Shown: positions 35,746-50,000 of the stretch, in pieces
Layout: each line of letters begins with the position of its first letter
Position numbering within the stretch: the stretch's first letter is position 1
Assembly (NCBI RefSeq): GCF_000327385.1
Contig: NW_008710013.1
Location: 996,824-1,060,823, forward strand
DNA: 64,000 bases
Origin: Lottia gigantea
Lineage: Eukaryota > Mollusca > Gastropoda > Lottiidae
Direction of reading: 5' to 3'
Program-made: the position numbers and the translations under genes
Notes under the pieces: model-generated
Seen by the model: the letters and a program-made list of their open reading frames with translations, nothing else
The model's database searches: none
What the model was told of the DNA's origin: nothing

Positions 35746-37838
35746 ATCAATACTTTGGGTACGGCTGGAAAGGATTCCTTTCCAATCCCTCTAGGACACT
35801 TATTTTTCAGCATAATGCTTGTCATACAGACAAAAAATGTATCTTCAATAGTATCTATAATTATACAGATTTGTGTGTCAGAAGTTAGGACTAAAATTTA
35901 ATCGCCTACACCCGTATTATCCAGTGCTTTATAGTGTAATGGTGGCATGCGGCATGCATTGGGGATTCTTCAAAACGTTTCGAACATTTTCTGATAACAA
36001 ACCACCAGAAAACTTCTAAGAGCAGAACTTTTAATTCGATCCAGACTGCAGCCATTAGACTGATCATTGATATCAATTGCTTTGTGCGAAGCTGATTAAC
36101 ATTTAGATTCAATATCACATATCATATTTCCCATATCTTCATGCTGTTTTGATAAGGCTTTATCTGCCACTTTCACTGTGGTGGATAACCTATTTCAACA
36201 AGAGCAACTAATGGCACCAGACTAAAGTATTATCTTCAATAATATATATATAAGTTGTAATCTCTGCCAAATTTTCATTGGTACGACTACATTAGCAGCC
36301 TGTAACAAGTAATAACAACTCACAGAACAAACTCTATGACAAACGGAAACACACACATTACACTAAAACGACAAATTCTCATCATGAAGATAGCTTTGTT
36401 CCAAAACCTTACTCATTACAAGCAATACAATGATTTACTTTTCACCTTCTGAATTCTGAAAGAATGGTAGCCGAAGACACCCTCACTGAAATTCAAAAAT
36501 GACCCAAGGATGACCCAGCTCACCCTCACATCATATAATGGCATATAATATTTTGTTTTCATTAAATATTACATTACGGTAGGTAATTACTATGTATATT
36601 TTAAATCATGTAAACATTTCCTTAATAATAAATATACATCATTTTCTTTTTTATTCCTAGTATTTATTCTAAACTATTCAAAACCTTAGCATTTAATTTC
36701 AGATTTAAATACGATCACATTGACAGAGTTACAGCCCTTGATATACTGAAAATGAATTGGGTAACTGGAAGCATTTTGCTCTACAACTGCGTATATTTGT
36801 TTGAAAAGACCAGGGCGATTTGTATTGTTCCATTATGAATGTTAATGTCACTATCGTTAAAATCAGGCACTACGAAGGCCGTAGCATATCATTACTTATG
36901 AGTAATTAGAGCCAAAATCATGATGACTGGGTAACACTTCAACTCGTTGTATTTACCTCTTAACGTGTTATTGCTAATCATAGCTGACACGTAGTAAATC
37001 ATTCTACCGCTGCTTGATACTGGCTGCCTCTTGCAACCTGCATCCCTGTGAATCAAAGACAATTTTAATTCTTTTCACACCCTTGAAACTTGTATAAAGC
37101 TTACATCTCTTTCACAAAACACTTGAAAGGGGAAATTTTTCGATGTGAAAGAATTGTAGTCACCTTATCTGTTTGAATAGGTATTATACGATGGTACATT
37201 AATTATGTGGTTTATTATAGAGCTCATCCCATTAACTTCCCGATGTGACCTCATTAAGAAGTCTTTTCTCAGCTTAACAGTAGAAATATCAGATTTTATA
37301 TCGGCAGCACGTGTTGTGTAGAATAATAATAAAATACACACTCGAGTATAGAATTCCTCCACTGAGCATGTCAGTTAACTTATTGTGTTTATACTCGTGT
37401 GTGATGAGAGACGTGATATTTAACTTCACCAGGAGGCTAAAGGCAGACGTGTAACGGAAGCGCGGGAATTGAGTTGTACACGGCTTGACCGTTAATCAGT
37501 GGTCACTTGAAGGTGTTCAGTTTAGCAAATCCAAGAAAAGTATTGGAAACTTTGCTCGAGTTCATTCATTTTAGATTTACTATCAGCCATAGTTCATAGC
37601 GTGATTCAGTTCGTTCAGGTTCGTGCCAATAGTCAATATATCGTCTGCTATATAGTGTTAAAGTGTTCCAATCGTCCCGTGATAACATTCGTCATTTACA
37701 ATTTTATCATTCATATATTCAGTGAATCGAACAAAAGCCTGGGATTAGTTAACGGATGCTTGTGTTTGTTTTCATTTTACTCAGGACATTTACCATGCCC
37801 ATCGTCTGCTGAAATCATTTTCACGATCTAAATAGGCA
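35746..37838. other. intergenic, upstream region of the second CACNG gene
   Basis: AT-rich up to about 37430, then somewhat more balanced to 37838, which may be promoter and 5' leader. The frame 37601-37831 ends just before the start codon and has no recognisable product; if transcribed it would be upstream-leader sequence. No clear TATA box was settled. Confidence 0.4.
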
Positions 37839-38079
37839 ATGCCTTTCAACATGGCGGCGGACGCAACTAAAGAACGAAAAATTTTATTTGGAGGCACCAT
37901 TGCCACTGTGGTAGCTTTTCTTTTCCAACTTGTGGCTATTTGTACTTCATACTGGCTATTAGTGGACGCGCCTTCTGAACAAGTGACCGGAAATAAAACG
38001 GGTCGAACATTGATTCGCTCTTATAGTGGGCTGTGGAGGATTTGTAAAGTCTATAGAGAAGGAAAAGACGGTTCAGAAA
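37839..38079 (+). CDS. second CACNG gene, coding exon 1
   Basis: ATG after an in-frame stop, ends GAAA|GTAAGT in phase 1. TM1 and the SGLWRIC signature make the superfamily assignment firm even without downstream exons. Confidence 0.85.
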
Positions 38080-41000
38080 GTAAGTTGTAATTATTTATAG
38101 TAACGAATAGTACCATCTTGAAGACCCATTTTTACTACACCATACCTAAAATATCCTAAACACCATACAATTCAAGATGGATAGATAGCATTACCAGATA
38201 GCCTATATAGCATATTCTAATATTACTAAGAGTTTACTAGTCTTAGGTATCGTGAAGGCGAGGGTTGCCAATTTTTTTTTTCTCCAGCAATAGGCTTATT
38301 ATGAATTAGCTTAAAGATGGTTTGTTAACATCGTTATGTTCATTAAATCTTGTTGCAAGTTACCGAAAAATTGTGACCAGTACGGAGATGATGTTCGCTA
38401 TCTCCCAATCTTCACCATACATATTACATTCATAACACCATTCAAATATTGTAATTTGTCCTATTTAATTAAACAAATCCCCCAGGAGGATGGCATATTC
38501 CGTGGAAAAAAACTTGCCTTCTGAATTTTGAATTTGGAGTATTTCATACAAAATTTTAATGGTCACCACCATTGAATGGTTTACATTGATGTCTCTCGCT
38601 GACAAAATTAACAATGGGGATAGGCTGTAGGAACTGAAGGACAAAATTGGAGATAAATAGAACAAAATATTACTTGTAAAAAACGGACAGGCAATATCTT
38701 GGCATTAAAATATGAATTCAAATGGTGGCAATATTGAGCATTAATTCAATTAAAGATGTGAAATTATAGTAATTATTTTCAGCATTATATCATTTAACAG
38801 CTAGGGGATTCCAAAGTTGTTCAATACGAAGCTGTAACTTGTTGAAAAGATGTTTCATGTTCCTAAAATTTTGACTGAAAAATATTATGATCATAGCTTT
38901 GATACTTATCGTATTTTCTGGGTTTTCCCTGATATATATACTGAATCCTAGCCTTCTATATCGTACACGCTGAGAGTCCAGACTCCTGCCCCATACTCTG
39001 GTGTTTTACCCCGGACATAGGTAAACGTACCGGTATATATAATTTTAGTGGAGGCTTTACCAAAGATGAGTTATTGCGAATGTGGTCCATAACTCGACCA
39101 AAAACAACGAATTATAAAATGATCAATCTGCATTATTTGAAAACAGCATGTTGCTATAATATGGTATTCACTAGTACCTAAGTAAGTACTTCATAGTCGT
39201 CACAAGGTATGGAAGATTTATGCAGGATATAGGTACTATGCAAGAAAACCGATGGCACATTCACACCGATTCTAATGTATAGAATAGCAAACAATTCAAG
39301 ATCTGTTGATATGATTATCAGATAACCTACATCATATTCTAGTACATCATATCATATATACAATCAAACCATAGTGGAGGTTGTTTAAAGTAGCACTAGA
39401 GAAATACATAATATGATTTTAATAACTCTAATAACCTAAGATTTTTGTATTGTCTTAATTAGTCAATTAGTAAATCATTAATTAGTAAATCACAAAACAG
39501 ATACAAGCTTCGTTAGCCTAATAAACTGCTGTATTTCTTAAAGCGGAAATGTATCTAAATATAGATTTTGTGAAACAAGCAAGTGTGGCAGAATAAATAT
39601 GAACCCTTCATACATCTGTAACCACACAGTCCACGTCAATTCGGATTTTAGAAACACAATAAGAATTGAATTCTTTGTACACCTGATAAATCCTTCTACG
39701 TGACATGTCCAAGCATAGAAAAGAATATTAACTTTTAACTACTTTTGTCTTATCGTCTCAGTCATATAATTATCTATAGTGTCTGAGTATTTCGACATCC
39801 GAATAAAAGTACCAGACCAATGTATAACTTAAGTTTTATCACTAGAATTATGTTGGAAACCCTTGAAGAAAATTCTTCATTCTTTTTTATTTAAAGTCGA
39901 ATTTGTATTTGGTTCTTCATTTCAAACATGTTTCAGGTAACCCAATGTTAAGAGGACAGTATCACTTTAAATAACACGAACAGAGTGATAAAATCGATAT
40001 CAGAACCGGAAAAAAATCAAATGTTTATCTGTATAAATCTATATTGTATTTTTAATTTTTCAAATGTTAACATAGATTTTATATCTGCCGTCTCTTATTA
40101 TCTTTGTCAAGTGCTAGACTTATTCTGATTCCAATGTTTTTAAAAACTAATTGTAGCTGATTATTTGTCCTCGCCATTCCACGTATATTCATTTCATCAC
40201 CTTTTTTACTCGACTTTTATCTTTTGATGACTGATGGGCTAATGTTATTTACCGATATAAAAATGACTAAGGCTGTGTATTTTTATTATTTATTCATGAA
40301 TGTTTTTTCTTATATATTTTTTTATATTATTTTTTATATCCGGTGACTAGAACATCTGTAATTAACATAGTATTGTGTAACATTAACTTCAACCACAAAC
40401 AACCCAGGGAATATATATTTGCTATGTCAAGACAGTTGCTAATTCGTTCACACATGTACTAATTCCGAGAGCACAATTTACTTGAATTTTGCTACTAGTA
40501 ATTGTAAGTAATAACCATATTATGTTCATTGCCATATGAGAAATCCAGAGACGAGCATGAATACATACACATAAGTTGGTTATGTTAAAGATAATTACCT
40601 GAGCTTGAAAGGTATATACTTGTTGTAACTGTGTAGTATGAAAGTGTGTAGTATGAAATAGCTCACTTTTATTAATTTGTAACTGCGAATAATAAGTACA
40701 GCCAACAGTGACGATAATTGAAATAAAACATCAAGATTTTACAAAAATAACAACTAAGGGTATCCTTTCTGCCAGCTGTTCTTTCGTCGTCTGTTTCATT
40801 AACGAAGAACAATTTCCAGTTAATTCGGTTGGGCCTGATCTACGACGTCGGGAATGGAGTGAGAGATAAACGTTGTGGCCTTATTTTGCATTGTCCAAAA
40901 ATCTATATCATTTTTCCACTCAAGACAAGTAAAATGTTGTGTTTATCTGTGTGCTTATCAAAATAAAACCAAACATCCTAGGAGGTCAAACCTTGAACGT

Positions 41001-44000
41001 TTCACTCTTGGTGCAAATGCATATCTTGAAATAGATTTGTAATCACGATAAGGGATAAGATAATAAAATTTGATAACCTATGATTCCACCATATGGTGAA
41101 GCAAGTCATTGACTATTTGGTGGTAAAATTGGACAGAACCATCTTCATCACCAATTTAAGGCATTGCTTCCCCTTCATGAACTGGTCATATTTGATTCGG
41201 TGACAACGGGATCTGTTTAAAGGATCTAATGAACACAAACCCGTAGCCTTTTCATGTCTATGTTGATTTTCAATATCTTTTATGTCAATCTTATATATAT
41301 ATATACCTAGTATTCTTAATGTATTGTCTTGCAAAGGTAGGATGATTTGTATTGAAACACATTCATCAGTTAAAATAGTTACTACTAAACAATCAATATT
41401 TCCAAATGGAAGAAGATTTACTAGTAAATTTTAAGATTGAGAAGGTGATCTCAGTAAATATACAGATTACATTTCTTCATATTGAAGCAAATTATTAATT
41501 CTCAATGACTGTATATATGAATTTTATGATGGAAAAAAGCCTACCTGTAAGGCTGTGCATAAAACGTGATTATTCTTTCAGTAATCTGGCAGAGCTGTTT
41601 TATTACCTATTGTGTCAAGGATGAACTACTTCACATGTTAATGGTGTGGAACCTTCGTACCATAATATCATCCCATTAGTTCTGTATTTATTAACTTATT
41701 ATAGGTTTTGCTCTTATTAACCTTTTAAAGTATAAGTTATGTCTATTTCTATAATGCTTTTAGTGCTCGAGCACAGAAAAGAAAGTTTATATTTTGAACG
41801 ATTTATCTTGATGATAGTGTGTGAGTTAAACTGAGCGTCGAAGTTAATAGAGAATCAACAAATATCTGTCAATAATAATATTTCTTTTGAAAACTGATAA
41901 CATATCTTACCTTCTTTAAGAACATAATTTAGCTTTGGCATTTTCTTGAACTAAAGTATATTGTACTTTCTATACACTATAAACATCAAAAAACTTCTCT
42001 GTACTGCTTAACCCCATCGTCTTCTGTGTTTTTATATACTCAAGTATTGGAATTTGCAATGAACCGAGTTCAGACAATAAAAAAAATCGTACTATGTGTG
42101 CTCAAAATATCGTTTTCAAGCTAAGTGTAGTTTTCATCAAAGTTAGCATTCTCAGTTGTCTATCTGGATGCAAACCTGGTTTTTGAGGCAGCCATGCTGT
42201 CTAACAATAAAATAAGATTCGAATATGAATTTGTATTATTACTATTGTTGGCTCGGGAATTACTTTATCAAATTTATATCATTGAGACTGACCCATTGAA
42301 AACTGAGTTATCATGAAAATGAAATTGTAATCAGCTAATGGATGAGAAATCTGAGAAAATCATAATGACCGACTTGAACCTCACGTGATAAGCCTTACTA
42401 AAACAGTCCTAAGAGAGTTAGCTACCAGTTCGCAAATCTTAGTAGTGTAATGTACTACCATTTTCAGACTGATACCATTACGTATAATGCGATTGTTGTG
42501 AACTATTTGTACTGCCGAAACTGGTATATGGGCCACTGTACTAACCTCCAAACGCTTTGCCAGACGGTGTTGAGCAGAAGGAAATTTCCTAAAGTCCTAT
42601 TTATTCCAATCCCTTGTTAAGAGCGTCACAAATATTTTACCTTGTAAGTAGTTGAATATGGGACTGCTAATGTCGTTGGTATATGTTTGAAAATTAGTAA
42701 TCGGAAAGTCAGAGGTAAGAACCAAATGTACAAATAATTCTTAATCCAGACTGTGTATAAGCAATTCGCTCTTTTGGCTATGCACTAATCTTGCTTAATG
42801 CTAAAATTCTGGTATTAAATACTCTTAACATTGACAAATAACCTTACAGAATTTACGTTCGGCATATTCGAGAATTGTTATGAAATTAGGTAGCAATATT
42901 GTTTGGATACATTATCCCTTTCTATTCCCTGTTGCATGACCTTACTGTAAATTGAAAAAACGTATTTTGAACACCCAGTGTAATAAATAATGAACTGAAG
43001 GGAGAGCAAGAAAATAATTAAATTCTACAACTATATATTGAATTATCGAACGTTTTATTTAATTATACCACTGGATCTGGGTAGAGAATATTAACAATTC
43101 CACTCTGTTATAATATTTTATTGTTCTTCGCCATTACTCTAGTCCCTCGAGACACCAGATTCCATATGTCTTGTTTTGTTTTGTTTGTTTCTGTATTAGT
43201 AAATATCGGTTGGTAAGATTACTTTGCCGTTTACAAATTGATTTGAAATGGCTAATCGTATTAGTATTATGGATGAGAGGGCTTTAAATTACGTGTTGTT
43301 TTTTCATAATTAAACCTAAACCTATAAACTTTAAAGATACCGAGTGGGGTGATCTAAATACAACAAGATGACAACATGTACCCAAATTATTGTTACCCGT
43401 AACAGCCCCGATAGCCACGGAATCACAGAAAATCGAACAAGTTCCAGATAAACACAGAGGTCTTTGATCTTTTACCATGAATTGTAGTAAATGTCCTGTT
43501 ACATTAACAGATAAAATGTTAATAGACTTTTACATTATACCATTACATCAAAAACCTGTTAGTGCTTACTCCTTTTCCGGGCTCAGCATTAAGTTCCAAT
43601 GAATATCTATTAGTATTCAGCTTTCAACGAGTAATTGACAAACAATATCGAATTCTGTAGATTGACATATGTTAGATATAGTTCTTTTTTCATAGTTGAA
43701 CCTATAGTATTTCAGTTAGGTATTACTGGTCGAACCGATGAGAAATAAGGCGTTTCGTATCGTGTTTTTATATCCAGGGAATGTTATTCCAGATTCTGAA
43801 AAGAGTCGGAGTGTCTCAATGATATGTTTAGTTCACAATAACCACACGATAACTGTCAATTAGCGTCATGGAATCGTCTTGGAATCTGTCTTTAAACCGA
43901 CTCAGCTGTCTACCAATCCCCTCACTTCCATTCATTATAGCCTTTTCGTCCTTCTAAGAATAACACGCGTGTCATCTGGCTTTTACAATCAGCCTTTTAT

Positions 44001-47000
44001 TCTCGTATAATTAGAAAAAACAGCCTTTTTCCTGAAGGCGGATGTTTCTTTACTTGTGAAATTAATCAATGCAACATTTCTATAATAATATGGATATATG
44101 CAATGGTTGTTTTGAATTAATCAAATTGAAATTATCACGGTAATCAAGCTCTTCAAGTCTTAAGTTGAAACTATATTACGTACAGTTAGCTAATGTTTGT
44201 TGACTTTTGGCTTTCGAAAAAAAACCTTAAGGGAACACCTGGTACTACAATTATTTTGGACAATTTGTTTCTGATTTGTACACTGAATATGTTTTGATAT
44301 TTTCGGTCTATGACAGATGTGCATATTCAGATATGCATGAAAGTTCTCTGAGCAAGGTAAACAATATTGTCAATTGTCTTGATCTTTTATATGCAATAGG
44401 CTCGATTAACAACGGAATTTCGCTATATAAGGTTTTCATAGATCGACAAAATTACGCAGCAAATTGTGTTCTAACAGCTAGTCGTTAAACTTAATAAACA
44501 GCTGTTTAAACAGTCAATTTAATGATTTTATAAAGTTCATATTTAAAAATTGAATGGACAATTGTTTGTTTATTCAGATAAGGTTATTGAACAATTGTTT
44601 GTAAACGGTATAAATTGCTAGAAATTGACGAAGATTTGCATGTTTTAAAATTCTAAGTTTATGAGTTTGTTTTATTTGATCCAAGTGACTAACTGTGCAA
44701 GACAGTACGAAAGGTATTGATTTTGCTCTTTGTAAACTATAAGTGTATTCTTAACCCGGAACATATTAAGTTTCTGCACCATGTCAATATAGGGAAATTT
44801 GTTCTTTCTTTTCTAAGCTCATTTCATATCAATCGAGTTATTTAGATTCTGTACTCAAATCCGTTCATATGCATATTATCTAGTATAACATATTGACCAA
44901 AGAGATATGAAGTATGATAAACACAAGTTATATTATTATTGGCAATACGGATTAGATATGATTTATACTAGGCTTTTAACCACGATGAAAGATGAAAACA
45001 ATACAATATGTTTTTTTTAGCTGCTAATCAGTTTTCCAAGTACTAACATTTTTTACAACTCCCCTCCCCCTCTCCTGAACTGATAATTAGATAAGCTCAA
45101 ATGTATTCTGAATAAGACATTCTGTATTGTTAGTGGAGTAATGATCCACTAAAACCAGGACGAGTATTATAATGTCCATTACTCCTTACTGTATTTATAT
45201 AACAAAGCTCAGCCTGTACTGAAAAGTGAAGAATACTATTTCTATTTGTGAAGAATACTCCCATGAAGTCATAAAAGTACATCCATTAAGTTCTCTGTAG
45301 ATGGGAGTGAAATGATAAGATATAGCAAGATTTCTATACTTTGTGAAATTTGAAATGAAAACAGGCTGTTTTACAGACAACACAATGTCTTATCTGACAG
45401 CTAAATCTAAAGGAATTCTGACCATTCTGTTAATGCTGTGTTGTTAGTTTGTTTTAATGTCTACCGGTCTCTCTTAATTACCTGTTTTTACCTGTACAGG
45501 TGTAGTTATTAATTAGTTTAGGTCTATATAAAAAATACCTTCTGGGTAGTTCACTGCATGGGTCAGAGAAGTTTTAATGGTCATCATTGCAGATTGTGAA
45601 GTGATCTTGTGGTTCTTGAACTATTCCTTCTCAATTATCTCAACAGTAGTATCGGTATAAATTGTTCGGTTGTAAATTCTGTATTCAGTAATGATGTTCA
45701 TTAGCAAGAAGTCGGAAAGTTGTTATCTCGAATCGGTTACGTCGAAAGGGTTATATTAAGAGATACTTAAATGGACAGGTAGGACATTTCTAACCAATCA
45801 TACTTTAGTCACAGAAACAGGAATTTTTTAGCTGAGCTAATCAGTGGTCTGAGCTAACCATCAAAATTTGAGCCTTCAAATCCATGTGTGTCGAAAATTA
45901 TCTGCGTTTGAATGTTGAAATCACGACTCGTACATTTCTAGTACTTCTGAAGACTATTTACATATATTCTACACCTCCCTCCCCCACAAATTGCATACCT
46001 GTCCCTTTGAGACTCTGTTTGGAAGAGATCTTCCTATTTTAACTCCTACGTCATGTTTTTAAATAGGGATACCGACTCGTCAGCTCAGTCGCTTCAGGTC
46101 TCCCGAAAGGATTTTATGCGAAATTGAAATCTGTAATTATTCAATGTTTATAATAGCAAAAATACCGTCGTTATATTTCTTTTTGTCTGTTATCGGTAGG
46201 AATAGTTCCTGTCTGTAGTGATGGATATAGTACTATATGATCCGTATAGCTTCTCTAACATTCTATCGCTATCAGAGCTTCTAAATAAAAGCAGATTAAC
46301 CGATAAATTGCTCGTTTTAGATCTTTTATTCCATTGACATCATCAAAGGCAAATGATGATGACAATTTTATATAGTGTGAAGGTAAATGGAATTAAATGA
46401 GTGGATTTTTACGTCCTACTCATATATATTGTGTGGAGTGGAGTGTACATTACAAATTGATGGTTCTTGTTGACCTTTATATTGATGAATTGGGCAGATT
46501 TAGGTACAGAACAGAATCGAAAAACCTAAAATAAACACACACAATGGGGATAGAACAGAAGGAATTACAAAATATTCAATAATAATATATGATTTCTTCG
46601 ATTCATTTTTGGTTTCGATTAAATTTGATGCTTGAGACCAAAAAGAAACAGACAATCCACAACTCCACAACAGCCATAATCAGATATCGTTTCAGATTCA
46701 GTCTACTTCAATTGTGTTCTATTTACACGACACTTCAAATGGCAACAACATAAATGAATAGAAGAGAAAAAAATGACTGTAAAATGTCAAAGAAATGAAA
46801 GTTTGATGAGTATTGACGTTTTATGAGAAGGGTTGAATAGGATATAAGAGTTATGTTGAATTATATTGACTAGTTTGATATTTAAATAACACGATACACA
46901 ACAGTTCGATTGCTCACCAAACTATTTGTCAATTTGTTAGCAGTTTCAACTATTGTGCTCTCGTCAACCGCCTCTTTTATAATAAATTTTGTATGTCAAA

Positions 47001-50000
47001 ATTTCCGCAATAGTCTCTGACCTTTTCAGACATAGATGAAAGCAATATACAATCTTTTGAGGCTATCATTAGTCTAACATTTATTGACAAATATCCGCAG
47101 TATATAGTCTGTTAAAATCACTTAAGAGAAAAATATAGCATAATATATTTGTTTAGGATTTAATGCTCCAGGTTTTAGCTTTTGTCGAATCTTTCAGTAA
47201 TTTAACAAAAACATTCCTATTGGGTTCACATTAAAATAGACATCACCTATGCTACTATTGTCCAATAGAGATAACCCAACAACAGTATGTTGATGTAATA
47301 GCCAGGGCTGACCATTTGGGTGGACATATTATTTATCTCTAACAGGATGATCTTACTGAACCGAATATAATAAGACAATAAATTACATTGTTAATTTTTA
47401 CGCTCCACTTCAATTTTCTTATTGAATCAATAGATTGGCTTGTCAGGGAGTAACCCGAGATGAATGGCCTGAACTGAAAGGGAAATGGTACAAACAAAAA
47501 CAAGAAATGCAATATTAACATACCAAAGAAAAGCATAGAATAATCATGATGTGTTGTATTATCATTATCACACCATAAAACATTCGTAGCATAATTATGT
47601 AAAGAAAATTACGAACTAAACGAAACCATGTATATGAAAGTTATACTGCCGTCGAGGAATCCTTTAAGTGCACAACTTCTTGCAAACGATTTATAAACTC
47701 ATTCAAACAACTACAAGCTTTGTACATGCTATTCACCTCGACCTACCGAAACACAATAAAAAAAACAACTCTCGAAGGTATAATTTCGATTTATGCCGAC
47801 CTATCAACCTCAGACCCAATAGGGCAACGAATAATTGTTTATTTCGCTAGACCAATGAAAACAAACGGACTATCAGGTTAGAGAAACGACATATGTAACC
47901 CAGTCATGTTTTCAAAGAACGCTTATTTGGTGGAATTGCAATCCAACATGGTAGTAGACCACTACTGGTTACCGCTTGGTTGTGACTGCTTAGGAAACGA
48001 TTATTTTTAGAATTATTCTGCTGCACTTACATTTCTCATTGTCTCACAAAACTTAAAAGAAAATATTATATAAGACATAAAATTACAAATATAAACCAAA
48101 AATGAGCCAAAAATAGGTGTGTAGAAACCTTAAAAGAGGGGATTGATATATGTCACACCGCTTTTTGTGGCTAATATGATTATCATAACTCAAATACTGT
48201 TTCACGGGCCGATAAACAATTAGCCGATAGTCACTGACACTTAGTCTGTCGTTGCTGTTGTGCCCAGAGAAGTGGGTCTGGATGATAGAATCTAGGTTGT
48301 CTGTTACATCCACCATCCATGATCCAATTAGATTGGTAGTTTTGCTTAAGCCACAACCTGTGGAATCAGCTGAAGTCTCAGTCAACGTTAGTTTTGTCAT
48401 TCGACAATCTTGAGTACTTTTGCGCAGTGTGGTGACAGTTGTGGTATGCATTGCTTACTCCTCTAGACGCCTGATACCACTATTCATCGTGAAATACTTC
48501 TTCATCTGTGGTTGGTATACTTCCTCCTATGAATGGTTCATTTGTCCTGTTACCATCACCAAAAAGTTGATGGTGGTGCCAGTTGTGGTATGCATTGCTT
48601 ACTCCTCTAGACGCCTGATACCACTATTCATCATAAAATACTTCTTCATCTAGACGCCTGATACCACTATTCATCATGAAATACTTTTTCATCTGTGGTT
48701 GGTATACTTCCTCATATGAATGTTTCATTTGTCCTGTTACCATCACCAAAAAGTTATGTGAAAGATAAAATGAGTGTTTTTAATCATTTAAAGATATTAT
48801 GTTCCCTAAAACGAGGAAACGCATCTTTAAACAGAATGTTGTAATTCTCGTAAAATAGCACTAAGTCGCAAAGAAATATATTTATATACTTTGCCTACAT
48901 TAAATTAGCTATATAAGAAACATAATCTATTCGTCCTAATTTTGATTCTCCTAAATGTACAGGCCTTGGGTGGAACAAATACTTTATTTATAAATTGGGA
49001 TTAAGGGTCTTGATATTGGGTTATCTTCCGTTATCTTCTTTTCTGATCTGAAATTAGAAAAAATAACTATATATGTATAGTATCTATTGTATGTACTGAT
49101 TGTATTTAGTTTACTATGAACAATATTATCATTTAAGTTCTTATTTTTTGAATATGCAACTATCATTTTCTGCTTATAGACATGGGGGAATTTCTTTTGA
49201 AGTGGGCATGAACTATCTTGTTTGCTCGATTGCTGGTTGTATTGAACGGGACAACAAAGGGTGCTATGCCTACATTATGGTGAATATTTAGTCCTATAGG
49301 TCTTGCTGTATTCAATGTCGCAATCCAATGGGTTTCCCTAGGTTGACGGAATCTGGTAGTTTCATCTTCGGGCAAGTCAATTTCTTTGCGCTCAATTGGG
49401 ATTAGAATGAGATCGTCTATTGAATGGTCGTCGATGTTGAAATGATTTGAAATAGGCTTGTCTTTCTTTAATTTGATATCCGACCTGTGAGCATTAAAAC
49501 GAGTTCGTTAATTATTCTTAGTTTCTCCCACATATTGTTTGGGCATGAAATTAAATATATTTCATTCGAATGTTCACAAGTAAGATGTTCCTGGATCGGG
49601 CACCTTTTATTCGTAGTTACTTACAAAATAATGCGTTTCTAATATAAAGTGACATGTTTTGCATCTATTGGAGGTACTTCGGCATATAGCCTCTTTTTAG
49701 CTGCTATCTGTGCTAAAGTGGAATTTTTTTATGTTTCGTAAAAATCGCCCACGCTCTTTCAGTTTTGAGAAAACAATCGCACAGGCATGGTTGAAATCAG
49801 AAGATCTTGTGCAAATTCGGTAAAATCGTAAAACTTGTGACTTGATTATACCAGAAAAGGTATGTTTTGGGTGAAAGCAGCTCTTGTGCAAGAGTGAATG
49901 GGTATCGGTTTCTTTGAAATACACTTTAATATCCAGTTTATTTGTTTCTGCTATCGAATCTCCCTTAAAGACAGTGGTATCGAGAAAGTGTATGCTTTCA

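Noticed and set aside
37601-37831. 76-codon frame just upstream of the second CACNG gene
   Set aside because: It stops before the start codon, is in a different reading context, and has no recognisable product; at most it is leader sequence.
48420-48653. 77-codon + strand frame with a repeated peptide
   Set aside because: The peptide repeat simply mirrors the 144-bp DNA duplication; no signal, domain or gene context.
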